A DNA stretch of 64,000 bases from Ptiloglossa arizonensis (lineage: Eukaryota > Arthropoda > Insecta > Hymenoptera > Colletidae). Where the stretch lies: positions 62,001 through 126,000 of the forward strand of contig NW_027478767.1 in assembly GCF_051014685.1 (NCBI RefSeq), given 5' to 3'. The position numbers and the translations under genes were made by a program. Numbering within the stretch: position 1 is the stretch's first letter; each line of letters begins with the position of its first letter. A model generated the notes under the pieces. That model was not told the DNA's origin and ran no database searches. It saw only the letters and a program-made list of their open reading frames with translations. Shown one piece after another: positions 1 to 9,545 of this stretch.

Positions 1-50
1 CGGATTGACCAATCCGCAAAATTTCTGTTGCATTTGAAAGTAGAAACTCG

Positions 51-65
51 CCCGATTACAACGGT
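51..65 (-). other. CENP-B-box-like element (7 of 9 core positions), one per monomer
   Basis: On the minus strand the segment reads ACCGTTGTAATCGGG. Against the mammalian CENP-B box core TTCGnnnnAnnCGGG it matches CG, A and CGGG but not the leading TT, i.e. 7 of the 9 fixed positions. The same bases are among the least variable of the monomer across the window, except in a subtype reading CTCTCGATTAC. A partial match can occur by chance, and a CENP-B-like protein is not known to exist in this host. Confidence 0.3.
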
Positions 66-80
66 ATGCGCACTTTTCCC
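64..80 (+). other. Hypervariable segment of the monomer (variant bar code)
   Basis: Monomer positions 64-80, shown here in the first copy, carry most of the differences between monomers. Forms seen include TATGCGCACTTTT, TATGCGTACTTTT, TATGCGTTCTTCT, TATGTGTAGTTTT, TAGTTGTAGTTTT, TAGGTGTGGTTTT, TAAGTGTAGTTTT, TGGGTGTAGTTTT, TTTGCGTTCTTCT, TATGCCCACTTTT, TATTCGCACTTTT and TATGGGCACTTTT. Flanking bases are nearly invariant, so this segment works as a tag for tracing blocks and exchange points. Confidence 0.85.
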
Positions 81-350
81 CTGGGCCGTTCTAGTTATTC
101 GTTTCGAGCATCAGAACTGCGAGAATTTTGAGTTTCTAAAGCGTTTCTTATCTCCAAACTGCCATATCTCGCGAACGGTTTGATCAATCCGCAAAATTTC
201 TGTTGCATCTGAAAGTAGAAACTCGCCCGATTACAACGGTATGCGCACTTTTCCCCTAGGCCGTTCTAGTTATTCGTTTCGAGCATCAGAACTGCGAAAA
301 TTTTGAGTTTCTCAAGCGTTTCTTACCTCCAAACTGCCATATTTGGCGAA

Positions 351-366
351 CGGATTGATCAATCCG
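351..366. other. Perfect 16-bp palindrome at monomer boundary (GATC form)
   Basis: CGGATTGATCAATCCG is identical to its reverse complement. It sits at monomer positions 1-16 and recurs in many copies, for example 876, 4201, 5426 and 8051. In the commoner GACC form only the six-base arms CGGATT/AATCCG pair, around a four-base centre. Other forms (GCATTGACC, CGGTTTGATC, CGGGATGATC, TGGATTGACCGATCC) weaken one arm. A dyad of this kind could bind a dimeric protein or extrude a hairpin; no function is shown. Confidence 0.7.
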
Positions 367-875
367 CAAAATTTCTGTTGCATCTGAAAGTAGAAACTCG
401 CCCGATTACAACGGTATGCGCACTTTTCCCCTAGGCCGTTCAAGTTATTCGTTTCGAGCATCAGAACTGCGAAAATTTTGAGTTTCTCAAGCGTTTCTTA
501 CCTCCAAACTGCCATATCTCGCGAACGGATTGACCAATCCGCAAAATTTCTGTTGCATGTGAAAGTAGAAACTCGCCCGATTACAACGGTATGCGCACTT
601 TTCCCCTGGGCCGTTCTAGTTATTCGTTTCGAGCATCAGAACTGCGAGAATTTTGAGTTTCTAAAGCGTTTCTTATCTCCAAACTGCCATATCTCGCGAA
701 CGGTTTGATCAATCCGCAAAATTTCTGTTGCATCTGAAAGTAGAAACTCGCCCGATTACAACGGTATGCGTACTTTTCCCCTAGGCCGTTCTAGTTACTC
801 GTTTCGAGCATCAGAACTGCGAAAATTTTGAGTTTCTCAAGCGTTTCTTACCTCCAAAACGCCATATCTCGCGAA

Positions 876-1750
876 CGGATTGATCAATCCGCAAAATTTC
901 TGTTGCATCTGAAAGTAGAAACTCGCCCGATTACAACGGTAGGTGTGGTTTTCCCCTAGGCCGTTCTAGTTATTCGTTTCGAGCATCAGAACTGCGAAAA
1001 TTTTGAGTTTCTCAAGCGTTTCTTACCTCCAAACTGCCATATCTCGCGAACGGATTGACCAATCCGCAAAATTTCTGTTGCATCTGAAGGTAGAAACTCG
1101 CCCGATTACAACAGTATGCGTACTTTTCCCCTAGGCCCTTCTTGTTACTCGTTTCGAGCATCAGAACTGCGCAAATTTTGAGTTCCTCAAGCGTTTCTTA
1201 CCTCCAAACTGCCATATCTCGCGAACGGATTGACCAATCCGCAAAATTTCTGTTGCATCTGAAAGTAGAAACTCGCCCGATTACAATGGTAAGTGTAGTT
1301 TTCCCCTAGGGCGTTCTTGTTATGCGTTTCGAGCATCAGAACTGCGAAAATTTTGAGTTTCTCAAGCGTTTCTTACTTCCAAACTGCCATATCTCGCGAA
1401 CGGATTGACCAATCCGCAAAATTTCTGTTGCATCTGAAAGTAGAAACTCGCCCGATTACAACGGTTTGCGTTCTTCTCCCCTAGGCCGTTCTAGTCATTC
1501 GTTTCGAGCATCAGAACTGAGAAAATTTTGAGTTTCTCAAGCGTTTCTTACCTCCAAACTGCCATATCTCGCGAACGGATTGACCAATCCGCAAAATTTC
1601 TGTTGCATCTGAAAGTAGAGACTCGCCCGATTACAACGGTATGTGTAGTTTTCCCCTAGGCCGTTCCAGTTATTCGTTTCGAGCATCAGAACTGCGAAAA
1701 TTTTGTGTTTCTCAAGCGTTTCTTACATCCAAACTGCCATATCTCGCGAA
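876..1750 (+). repeat. Five-monomer cassette, occurrence 1
   Basis: Five consecutive variants in fixed order: GATC dyad with TAGGTGTGG; GAAGGTAG with CAACAGTATGCG and CCCTTCTTG; CAATGGTAAGTG with GGGCGTTCTTG; TTTGCGTTCTTCT with GAACTGAG; and GTAGAGACTCG. The same order recurs at 4201, 5426 and 8051, in the last two cases with chimeric or identical fifth members, so the cassette spread by block duplication. Confidence 0.8.
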
Positions 1751-3230
1751 TGGATTGACCGATCCGCAAAATTTCTGTTGCATCTGAAAGTAGAAACTCG
1801 CCCGATTACAACGGTATGCGCACTTTTCCCCTAGGCCGTTCTAGTTATTCGTTTCGAGCATCAGAACTGCGAAAATTTTGAGTTTCTCAAGCGTTTCTTA
1901 CCTCCAAACTGCCATATCTCGCGAACGGATTGACCAATCCGCAAAATTTCTGTTGCATTTGAAAGTAGAAACTCGCCCGATTACAACGGTATGCGCACTT
2001 TTCCCCTGGGCCGTTCTAGTTATTCGTTTCGAGCATCAGAACTGCGAGAATTTTGAGTTTCTAAAGCGTTTCTTATCTCCAAACTGCCATATCTCGCGAA
2101 CGGTTTGATCAATCCGCAAAATTTCTGTTGCATCTGAAAGTAGAAACTCGCCCGATTACAACGGTATGCGCACTTTTCCCCTAGGCCGTTCTAGTTATTC
2201 GTTTCGAGCATCAGAACTGCGAAAATTTTGAGTTTCTCAAGCGTTTCTTACCTCCAAACTGCCATATTTGGCGAACGGATTGATCAATCCGCAAAATTTC
2301 TGTTGCATCTGAAAGTAGAAACTCGCCCGATTACAACGGTATGCGCACTATTCCCCTAGGCCGTTCTAGTCATTCGTTTCGAGCATCAGAACTGAGAAAA
2401 TTTTGAGTTTCTCAAGCGTTTCTTACCTCCAAACTGCCATATCTCGCGAACGGATTGACCAATCCGCAAAATTTCTGTTGCATCTGAAAGTAGAGACTCG
2501 CCCGATTACAACGGTATGTGTAGTTTTCCCCTAGGCCGTTCCAGTTATTCGTTTCGAGCATCAGAACTGCGAAAATTTTGTGTTTCTCAAGCGTTTCTTA
2601 CATCCAAACTGCCATATCTCGCGAATGGATTGACCGATCCGCAAAATTTCTGTTGCATCTGAAAGTAGAAACTCGCCCGATTACAACGGTATGCGCACTT
2701 TTCCCCTAGGCCGTTCTAGTTATTCGTTTCGAGCATCAGAACTGCGAAAATTTTGAGTTTCTCAAGCGTTTCTTACCTCCAAACTGCCATATCTCGCGAA
2801 CGGATTGACCAATCCGCAAAATTTCTGTTGCATTTGAAAGTAGAAACTCGCCCGATTACAACGGTATGCGCACTTTTCCCCTGGGCCGTTCTAGTTATTC
2901 GTTTCGAGCATCAGAACTGCGAGAATTTTGAGTTTCTAAAGCGTTTCTTATCTCCAAACTGCCATATCTCGCGAACGGTTTGATCAATCCGCAAAATTTC
3001 TGTTGCATCTGAAAGTAGAAACTCGCCCGATTACAACGGTATGCGCACTTTTCCCCTAGGCCGTTCTAGTTATTCGTTTCGAGCATCAGAACTGCGAAAA
3101 TTTTGAGTTTCTCAAGCGTTTCTTACCTCCAAACTGCCATATTTGGCGAACGGATTGATCAATCCGCAAAATTTCTGTTGCATCTGAAAGTAGAAACTCG
3201 CCCGATTACAACGGTATGCGCACTATTCCC
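1480..3230 (+). repeat. 875-bp pentamer tandem duplication
   Basis: Monomers 1576, 1751, 1926 and 2101 match 2451, 2626, 2801 and 2976 in order, an offset of exactly 875 bp. The junction monomer 2276-2450 is chimeric: its left part carries CACTATTCC as in monomer 3151, while its right part carries TAGTCATTCG and GAACTGAG as in monomer 1401. This is the expected product of an unequal exchange inside a monomer. Confidence 0.8.
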
Positions 3231-3275
3231 CTAGGCCGTTCTAGTTATTCGTTTCGAGCATCAGAACTGCGAAAA

Positions 3276-4200
3276 TGTTGAGTTTCTAAAGCGTTTCTTA
3301 CATCCAAACTGCCATATCTCGCGAACGGATTGACCAATCCGCAAAATTTCTGTTGCATCTGAAAGTAGAAACTCGCCCGATTACAACGGTATGCGTTCTT
3401 CTCCCCTAGGCCGTTCTAGTCATTCGTTTCGAGCATCAGAACTGCGAAAATTTTGAGTTTCTCAAGCGTTTCTTACCTCCAAACTGCCATATCTCGCGAG
3501 CGGATTGACCAATCCGCAAAATTTCTGTTGCATCTGAAAGTAGAGACTCTCTCGATTACAGCGGTATGTGTAGTTTTCCACTAGGCCGTTCCAGTTATTC
3601 GTTTCGAGCATCAGAACTGCGACAATTTTGAGTTTCTCAAGCGTTTCTTACATCCAAACTGCCATATCTCGCGAACGGATTGACCGATCCGCAAAATTTC
3701 TGTTGCATCTGAAAATGGAAACTCGCCCGATTACAACGGTAGTTGTAGTTTTCCCCTAGGCCGTTCTAGTTATTCGTTTCGAGCATCAGAACTGCGAAAA
3801 TTTAGAGTTTCTCAAGCGCTTCTTACATCCAAACTGCCATATCTCGCGAACGGATTGACCAATCCGCAAAATTTCTGTTGCATCTGAAAGTGGAAACTCG
3901 CCCGATTACAACGCTAGTTGTAGTTTTCCCCTAGGCCGTCCTAGTTATTCGTTTCGAGGATCAGAACTGCGAGAATTTTGAGTTTCTCAAGCGTTTCTTA
4001 CATCCAAACTGCCATATCTCGCGAACGGATTGACCAATCCGCAAAATTTCTGTTGCATCTGAAAATAGAAACTCGCCCGATTACAACGGTATGCGTACTT
4101 TTCCCCTAGGCCGTTCTAGTTATTCGTGTCGAGCATCAGAACTGCGAAAAGTTTGAGTTTCTCAAGCGTTTCTTACCTCCAAACTGCCATATCTCGCGAA
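3276..4200 (+). repeat. 925-bp block, copy 1 (paralogue at 11327-12251)
   Basis: A run of distinctive variants (GAAAATGTTGAG; TATGCGTTCTTCT with GCGAGCGG; GAGACTCTCTCG with CCACTAGG; GAAAATGG with TTTAGAG; CAACGCTAGTTG with GAGGATCAG; GTGTCGAG with GAAAAGTTTGAG) appears again 8051 bp to the right. I saw only isolated differences, such as CCC versus CGC in the run before CTAGG near 3755/11806. The same order also lies inside the 21.7-23.9 kb region. Confidence 0.8.
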
Positions 4201-5000
4201 CGGATTGATCAATCCGCAAAATTTCTGTTGCATCTGAAAGTAGAAACTCACCCGATTACAACGGTAGGTGTGGTTTTCCCCTAGGCCGTTCTAGTTATTC
4301 GTTTCGAGCATCAGAACTGCGAAAATTTTGAGTTTCTCAAGCGTTTCTTACCTCCAAACTGCCATATCTCGCGAACGGATTGACCAATCCGCAAAATTTC
4401 TGTTGCATCTGAAGGTAGAAACTCGCCCGATTACAACAGTATGCGTACTTTTCCCCTAGGCCCTTCTTGTTACTCGTTTCGAGCATCAGAACTGCGCAAA
4501 TTTTGAGTTCCTCAAGCGTTTCTTACCTCCAAACTGCCATGTCTCGCGAACGGATTGACCAATCCGCAAAATTTCTGTTGCATCTGAAAGTAGAAACTCG
4601 CCCGATTACAATGGTAAGTGTAGTTTTCCCCTAGGGCGTTCTTGTTATGCGTTTCGAGCATCAGAACTGCGAAAATTTTGAGTTTCTCAAGCGTTTCTTA
4701 CTTCCAAACTGCCATATCTCGCGAACGGATTGACCAATCCGCAAAATTTCTGTTGCATCTGAAAGTAGAAACTCGCCCGATTACAACGGTTTGCGTTCTT
4801 CTCCCCTAGGCCGTTCTAGTCATTCGTTTCGAGCATCAGAACTGAGAAAATTTTGAGTTTCTCAAGCGTTTCTTACCTCCAAACTGCCATATCTCGCGAA
4901 CGGATTGACCAATCCGCAAAATTTCTGTTGCATCTGAAAGTAGAGACTCGCCCGATTACAACGGTATGCGCACTTTTCCCCTAGGCCGTTCAAGTTATTC
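4201..5000 (+). repeat. Five-monomer cassette, occurrence 2
   Basis: The variant order of 876-1750 is repeated. The fifth monomer (4901-5075) is chimeric: its left part reads GTAGAGACTCG as in 1576, and its right part has TATGCGCAC and CAAGTT as in monomer 351. Small private changes include GTCTCGCG near 4540. Confidence 0.8.
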
Positions 5001-5425
5001 GTTTCGAGCATCAGAACTGCGAAAATTTTGAGTTTCTCAAGCGTTTCTTACCTCCAAACTGCCATATCTCGCGAACGGATTGACCAGTCCGCAAAATTTC
5101 TGTTGCATTTGAAAGTAGAAACTCGCCCGATTACAACGGTATGCGCTCTTTTCCCCTGGGCCGTTCTAGTTATTCGTTTCGAGCATCAGAACTGCGAGAA
5201 TTTTGAGTTTCTAAAGCGTTTCTTATCTCCAAACTGCCATATCTCGCGAACGGTTTGATCAATCCGCAAAATTTCTGTTGCATCTGAAGGTAGAAACTCG
5301 CCCGATTACAACGGTATGCGTACTTTTCCCCTAGGCCGTTCTAGTTACTCGTTTCGAGCATCAGAACTGCGAAAATTTTGAGTTTCTCAAGCGTTTCTTA
5401 CCTCCAAAACGCCATATCTCGCGAA

Positions 5426-6210
5426 CGGATTGATCAATCCGCAAAATTTCTGTTGCATCTGAAAGTAGAAACTCGCCCGATTACAACGGTAGGTGTGGTT
5501 TTCCCCTAGGCCGTTCTAGTTATTCGTTTCGAGCATCAGAACTGCGAAAATTTTGAGTTTCTCAAGCGTTTCTTACCTCCAAACTGCCATATCTCGCGAA
5601 CGGATTGACCAATCCGCAAAATTTCTGTTGCATCTGAAGGTAGAAACTCGCCCGATTACAACAGTATGCGTACTTTTCCCCTAGGCCCTTCTTGTTACTC
5701 GTTTCGAGCATCAGAACTGCGCAAATTTTGAGTTCCTCAAGCGTTTCTTACCTCCAAACTGCCATATCTCGCGAACGGATTGACCAATCCGCAAAATTTC
5801 TGTTGCATCTGAAAGTAGAAACTCGCCCGATTACAATGGTAAGTGTAGTTTTCCCCTAGGGCGTTCTTGTTATGCGTTTCGAGCATCAGAACTGCGAAAA
5901 TTTTGAGTTTCTCAAGCGTTTCTTACTTCCAAGCTGCCATATCTCGCGAACGGATTGACCAATCCGCAAAATTTCTGTTGCATCTGAAAGTAGAAACTCG
6001 CCCGATTACAACGGTTTGCGTTCTTCTCCCCTAGGCCGTTCTAGTCATTCGTTTCGAGCATCAGAACTGAGAAAATTTTGAGTTTCTCAAGCGTTTCTTA
6101 CCTCCAAACTGCCATATCTCGCGAACGGATTGACCAATCCGCAAAATTTCTGTTGCATCTGAAAGTAGAGACTCGCCCGATTACAACGGTATGCGCACTT
6201 TTCCCCTGGG
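5426..6210 (+). repeat. Five-monomer cassette, occurrence 3
   Basis: The cassette starts 1225 bp (seven monomers) after occurrence 2. Its fifth monomer (6126-6300) is a second kind of chimera: GTAGAGACTCG at the left, TATGCGCAC with CCTGGG in the middle, and TTTTGTGTTTCTC at the right as in 1576. Confidence 0.8.
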
Positions 6211-6650
6211 CCGTTCTAGTTATTCGTTTCGAGCATCAGAACTGCGAAAATTTTGTGTTTCTCAAGCGTTTCTTACATCCAAACTGCCATATCTCGCGAA
6301 TGGATTGACCGATCCGCAAAATTTCTGTTGCATCTGAAAGTAGAAACTCGCCCGATTACAACGGTATGCGCACTTTTCCCCTAGGCCGTTCTAGTTATTC
6401 GTTTCGAGCATCAGAACTGCGAAAATTTTGAGTTTCTCAAGCGTTTCTTACCTCCAAACTGCCATATCTCGCGAACGGATTGACCAATCCGCAAAATTTC
6501 TGTTGCATTTGAAAGTAGAAACTCGCCCGATTACAACGGTATGCGCACTTTTCCCCTGGGCCGTTCTAGTTATTCGTTTCGAGCATCAGAACTGCGAGAA
6601 TTTTGAGTTTCTAAAGCGTTTCTTATCTCCAAACTGCCATATCTCGCGAA

Positions 6651-7875
6651 CGGTTTGATCAATCCGCAAAATTTCTGTTGCATCTGAAAGTAGAAACTCG
6701 CCCGATTACAACGGTATGCGCACTTTTCCCCTAGGCCGTTCTAGTTATTCGTTTCGAGCATCAGAACTGCGAAAATTTTGAGTTTCTCAAGCGTTTCTTA
6801 CCTCCAAACTGCCATATTTGGCGAACGGATTGATCAATCCGCAAAATTTCTGTTGCATCTGAAAGTAGAAACTCGCCCGATTACAACGGTATGCGCACTT
6901 TTCCCCTAGGCCGTTCAAGTTATTCGTTTCGAGCATCAGAACTGCGAAAATTTTGAGTTTCTCAAGCGTTTCTTACCTCCAAACTGCCATATCTCGCGAA
7001 CGGATTGACCAATCCGCAAAATTTCTGTTGCATTTGAAAGTAGAAACTCGCCCGATTACAACGGTATGCGCACTTTTCCCCTGGGCCGTTCTAGTTATTC
7101 GTTTCGAGCATCAGAACTGCGAGAATTTTGAGTTTCTAAAGCGTTTCTTATCTCCAAACTGCCATATCTCGCGAACGGTTTGATCAATCCGCAAAATTTC
7201 TGTTGCATCTGAAAGTAGAAACTCGCCCGATTACAACGGTATGCGCACTTTTCCCCTGGGCCGTTCTAGTTATTCGTTTCGAGCATCAGAACTGCGAGAA
7301 TTTTGAGTTTCTAAAGCGTTTCTTATCTCCAAACTGCCATATCTCGCGAACGGTTTGATCAATCCGCAAAATTTCTGTTGCATCTGAAAGTAGAAACTCG
7401 CCCGATTACAACGGTATGCGCACTTTTCCCCTAGGCCGTTCTAGTTATTCGTTTCGAGCATCAGAACTGCGAAAATTTTGAGTTTCTCAAGCGTTTCTTA
7501 CCTCCAAACTGCCATATTTGGCGAACGGATTGATCAATCCGCAAAATTTCTGTTGCATCTGAAAGTAGAAACTCGCCCGATTACAACGGTATGCGCACTT
7601 TTCCCCTAGGCCGTTCAAGTTATTCGTTTCGAGCATCAGAACTGCGAAAATTTTGAGTTTCTCAAGCGTTTCTTACCTCCAAACTGCCATATCTCGCGAA
7701 CGGATTGACCAATCCGCAAAATTTCTGTTGCATTTGAAAGTAGAAACTCGCCCGATTACAACGGTATGCGCACTTTTCCCCTGGGCCGTTCTAGTTATTC
7801 GTTTCGAGCATCAGAACTGCGAGAATTTTGAGTTTCTAAAGCGTTTCTTATCTCCAAACTGCCATATCTCGCGAA
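6651..7875 (+). repeat. Local 700-bp tetramer repetition with a chimeric monomer
   Basis: Monomers 6651, 6826 and 7001 match 7351, 7526 and 7701 in order. Between them, monomer 7176-7350 begins CGGTTTGATC with CATCTG, as in 6651, but ends with CCTGGG, GAGAATTTTG and TTTCTAAAG, as in 6476 or 7001. It is therefore the fused junction of a duplication, with the exchange point between monomer positions of about 35 and 82. Confidence 0.8.
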
Positions 7876-9545
7876 CGGTTTGATCAATCCGCAAAATTTC
7901 TGTTGCATCTGAAAGTAGAAACTCGCCCGATTACAACGGTATGCGTACTTTTCCCCTAGGCCGTTCTAGTTACTCGTTTCGAGCATCAGAACTGCGAAAA
8001 TTTTGAGTTTCTCAAGCGTTTCTTACCTCCAAAACGCCATATCTCGCGAACGGATTGATCAATCCGCAAAATTTCTGTTGCATCTGAAAGTAGAAACTCG
8101 CCCGATTACAACGGTAGGTGTGGTTTTCCCCTAGGCCGTTCTAGTTATTCGTTTCGAGCATCAGAACTGCGAAAATTTTGAGTTTCTCAAGCGTTTCTTA
8201 CCTCCAAACTGCCATATCTCGCGAACGGATTGACCAATCCGCAAAATTTCTGTTGCATCTGAAGGTAGAAACTCGCCCGATTACAACAGTATGCGTACTT
8301 TTCCCCTAGGCCCTTCTTGTTACTCGTTTCGAGCATCAGAACTGCGCAAATTTTGAGTTCCTCAAGCGTTTCTTACCTCCAAACTGCCATATCTCGCGAA
8401 CGGATTGACCAATCCGCAAAATTTCTGTTGCATCTGAAAGTAGAAACTCGCCCGATTACAATGGTAAGTGTAGTTTTCCCCTAGGGCGTTCTTGTTATGC
8501 GTTTCGAGCATCAGAACTGCGAAAATTTTGAGTTTCTCAAGCGTTTCTTACTTCCAAACTGCCATATCTCGCGAACGGATTGACCAATCCGCAAAATTTC
8601 TGTTGCATCTGAAAGTAGAAACTCGCCCGATTACAACGGTTTGCGTTCTTCTCCCCTAGGCCGTTCTAGTCATTCGTTTCGAGCATCAGAACTGAGAAAA
8701 TTTTGAGTTTCTCAAGCGTTTCTTACCTCCAAACTGCCATATCTCGCGAACGGATTGACCAATCCGCAAAATTTCTGTTGCATCTGAAAGTAGAGACTCG
8801 CCCGATTACAACGGTATGTGTAGTTTTCCCCTAGGCCGTTCCAGTTATTCGTTTCGAGCATCAGAACTGCGAAAATTTTGTGTTTCTCAAGCGTTTCTTA
8901 CATCCAAACTGCCATATCTCGCGAATGGATTGACCGATCCGCAAAATTTCTGTTGCATCTGAAAGTAGAAACTCGCCCGATTACAACGGTATGCGCACTT
9001 TTCCCCTAGGCCGTTCTAGTTATTCGTTTCGAGCATCAGAACTGCGAAAATTTTGAGTTTCTCAAGCGTTTCTTACCTCCAAACTGCCATATCTCGCGAA
9101 CGGATTGACCAATCCGCAAAATTTCTGTTGCATTTGAAAGTAGAAACTCGCCCGATTACAACGGTATGCGCACTTTTCCCCTGGGCCGTTCTAGTTATTC
9201 GTTTCGAGCATCAGAACTGCGAGAATTTTGAGTTTCTAAAGCGTTTCTTATCTCCAAACTGCCATATCTCGCGAACGGTTTGATCAATCCGCAAAATTTC
9301 TGTTGCATCTGAAAGTAGAAACTCGCCCGATTACAACGGTATGCGCACTTTTCCCCTAGGCCGTTCTAGTTATTCGTTTCGAGCATCAGAACTGCGAAAA
9401 TTTTGAGTTTCTCAAGCGTTTCTTACCTCCAAACTGCCATATTTGGCGAACGGATTGATCAATCCGCAAAATTTCTGTTGCATCTGAAAGTAGAAACTCG
9501 CCCGATTACAACGGTATGCGCACTATTCCCCTAGGCCGTTCTAGT
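7351..9545 (+). repeat. 2.2-kb block, copy 2 (paralogue of 176-2370)
   Basis: It repeats the variant order of 176-2370 at +7175 bp, including the five-monomer cassette (occurrence 4 at 8051-8925). It diverges in monomer 9451, where this copy keeps TAGTTATTCG and gains the extra T of the GAAAATTTTTGAG form. Confidence 0.75.

Larger units (their letters stand above)
1..175 (+). repeat. Reference satellite monomer (first complete copy)
   Basis: This monomer is used here as the coordinate frame. Landmarks by monomer position: 1-16 dyad CGGATTGACCAATCCG; 18-24 AAAATTT tract; 43-49 GAAACTC; 51-64 conserved CCCGATTACAACGG; 64-80 hypervariable segment; about 79-84 CCTAGG, or CCTGGG in copies such as this one; 122-129 AAAATTTT (interrupted by G in this copy); 130-136 GAGTTTC, the inverted partner of 43-49; about 169-174 TCGCGA. 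This copy belongs to a subtype marked by CATTTG, CCTGGG, GAGAATTTTG and TTTCTAAAG. Confidence 0.95.
176..2370 (+). repeat. 2.2-kb block, copy 1 (paralogue at 7351-9545)
   Basis: The order of monomer variants here is repeated 7175 bp (41 monomers) to the right. It includes GATC/CAAGTT, TACTCG with AAAACGCC, then the five-monomer cassette from 876, then TGGATTGACCGATCC, CATTTG/CCTGGG, CGGTTTGATC and CACTATTCC. A private difference is CATGTG instead of CATTTG near 556. The two copies part company inside monomer 2276. Confidence 0.75.

Noticed and set aside
79..84. Restriction-type palindromes CCTAGG (here CCTGGG) and TCGCGA in most monomers
   Set aside because: Short palindromes that predict a 175-bp digestion ladder but carry no evidence of function.
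91..101. Possible RNA polymerase III B box (GTTTCGAGCAT) in each monomer
   Set aside because: It fits the GGTTCGANNCC pattern only at 8 of 11 positions and there is no convincing A box or tRNA-like fold nearby.
478..708. Recurrent 76-codon open frame on the plus strand, seen dozens of times across the window
   Set aside because: It starts at TTG inside AATTTTGAG, spans 1.3 monomers, reads parts of the same repeat in two frames, and ends at the TGA of the boundary dyad. It recurs only because the DNA repeats; there is no ribosome site, domain or codon-level constraint visible.
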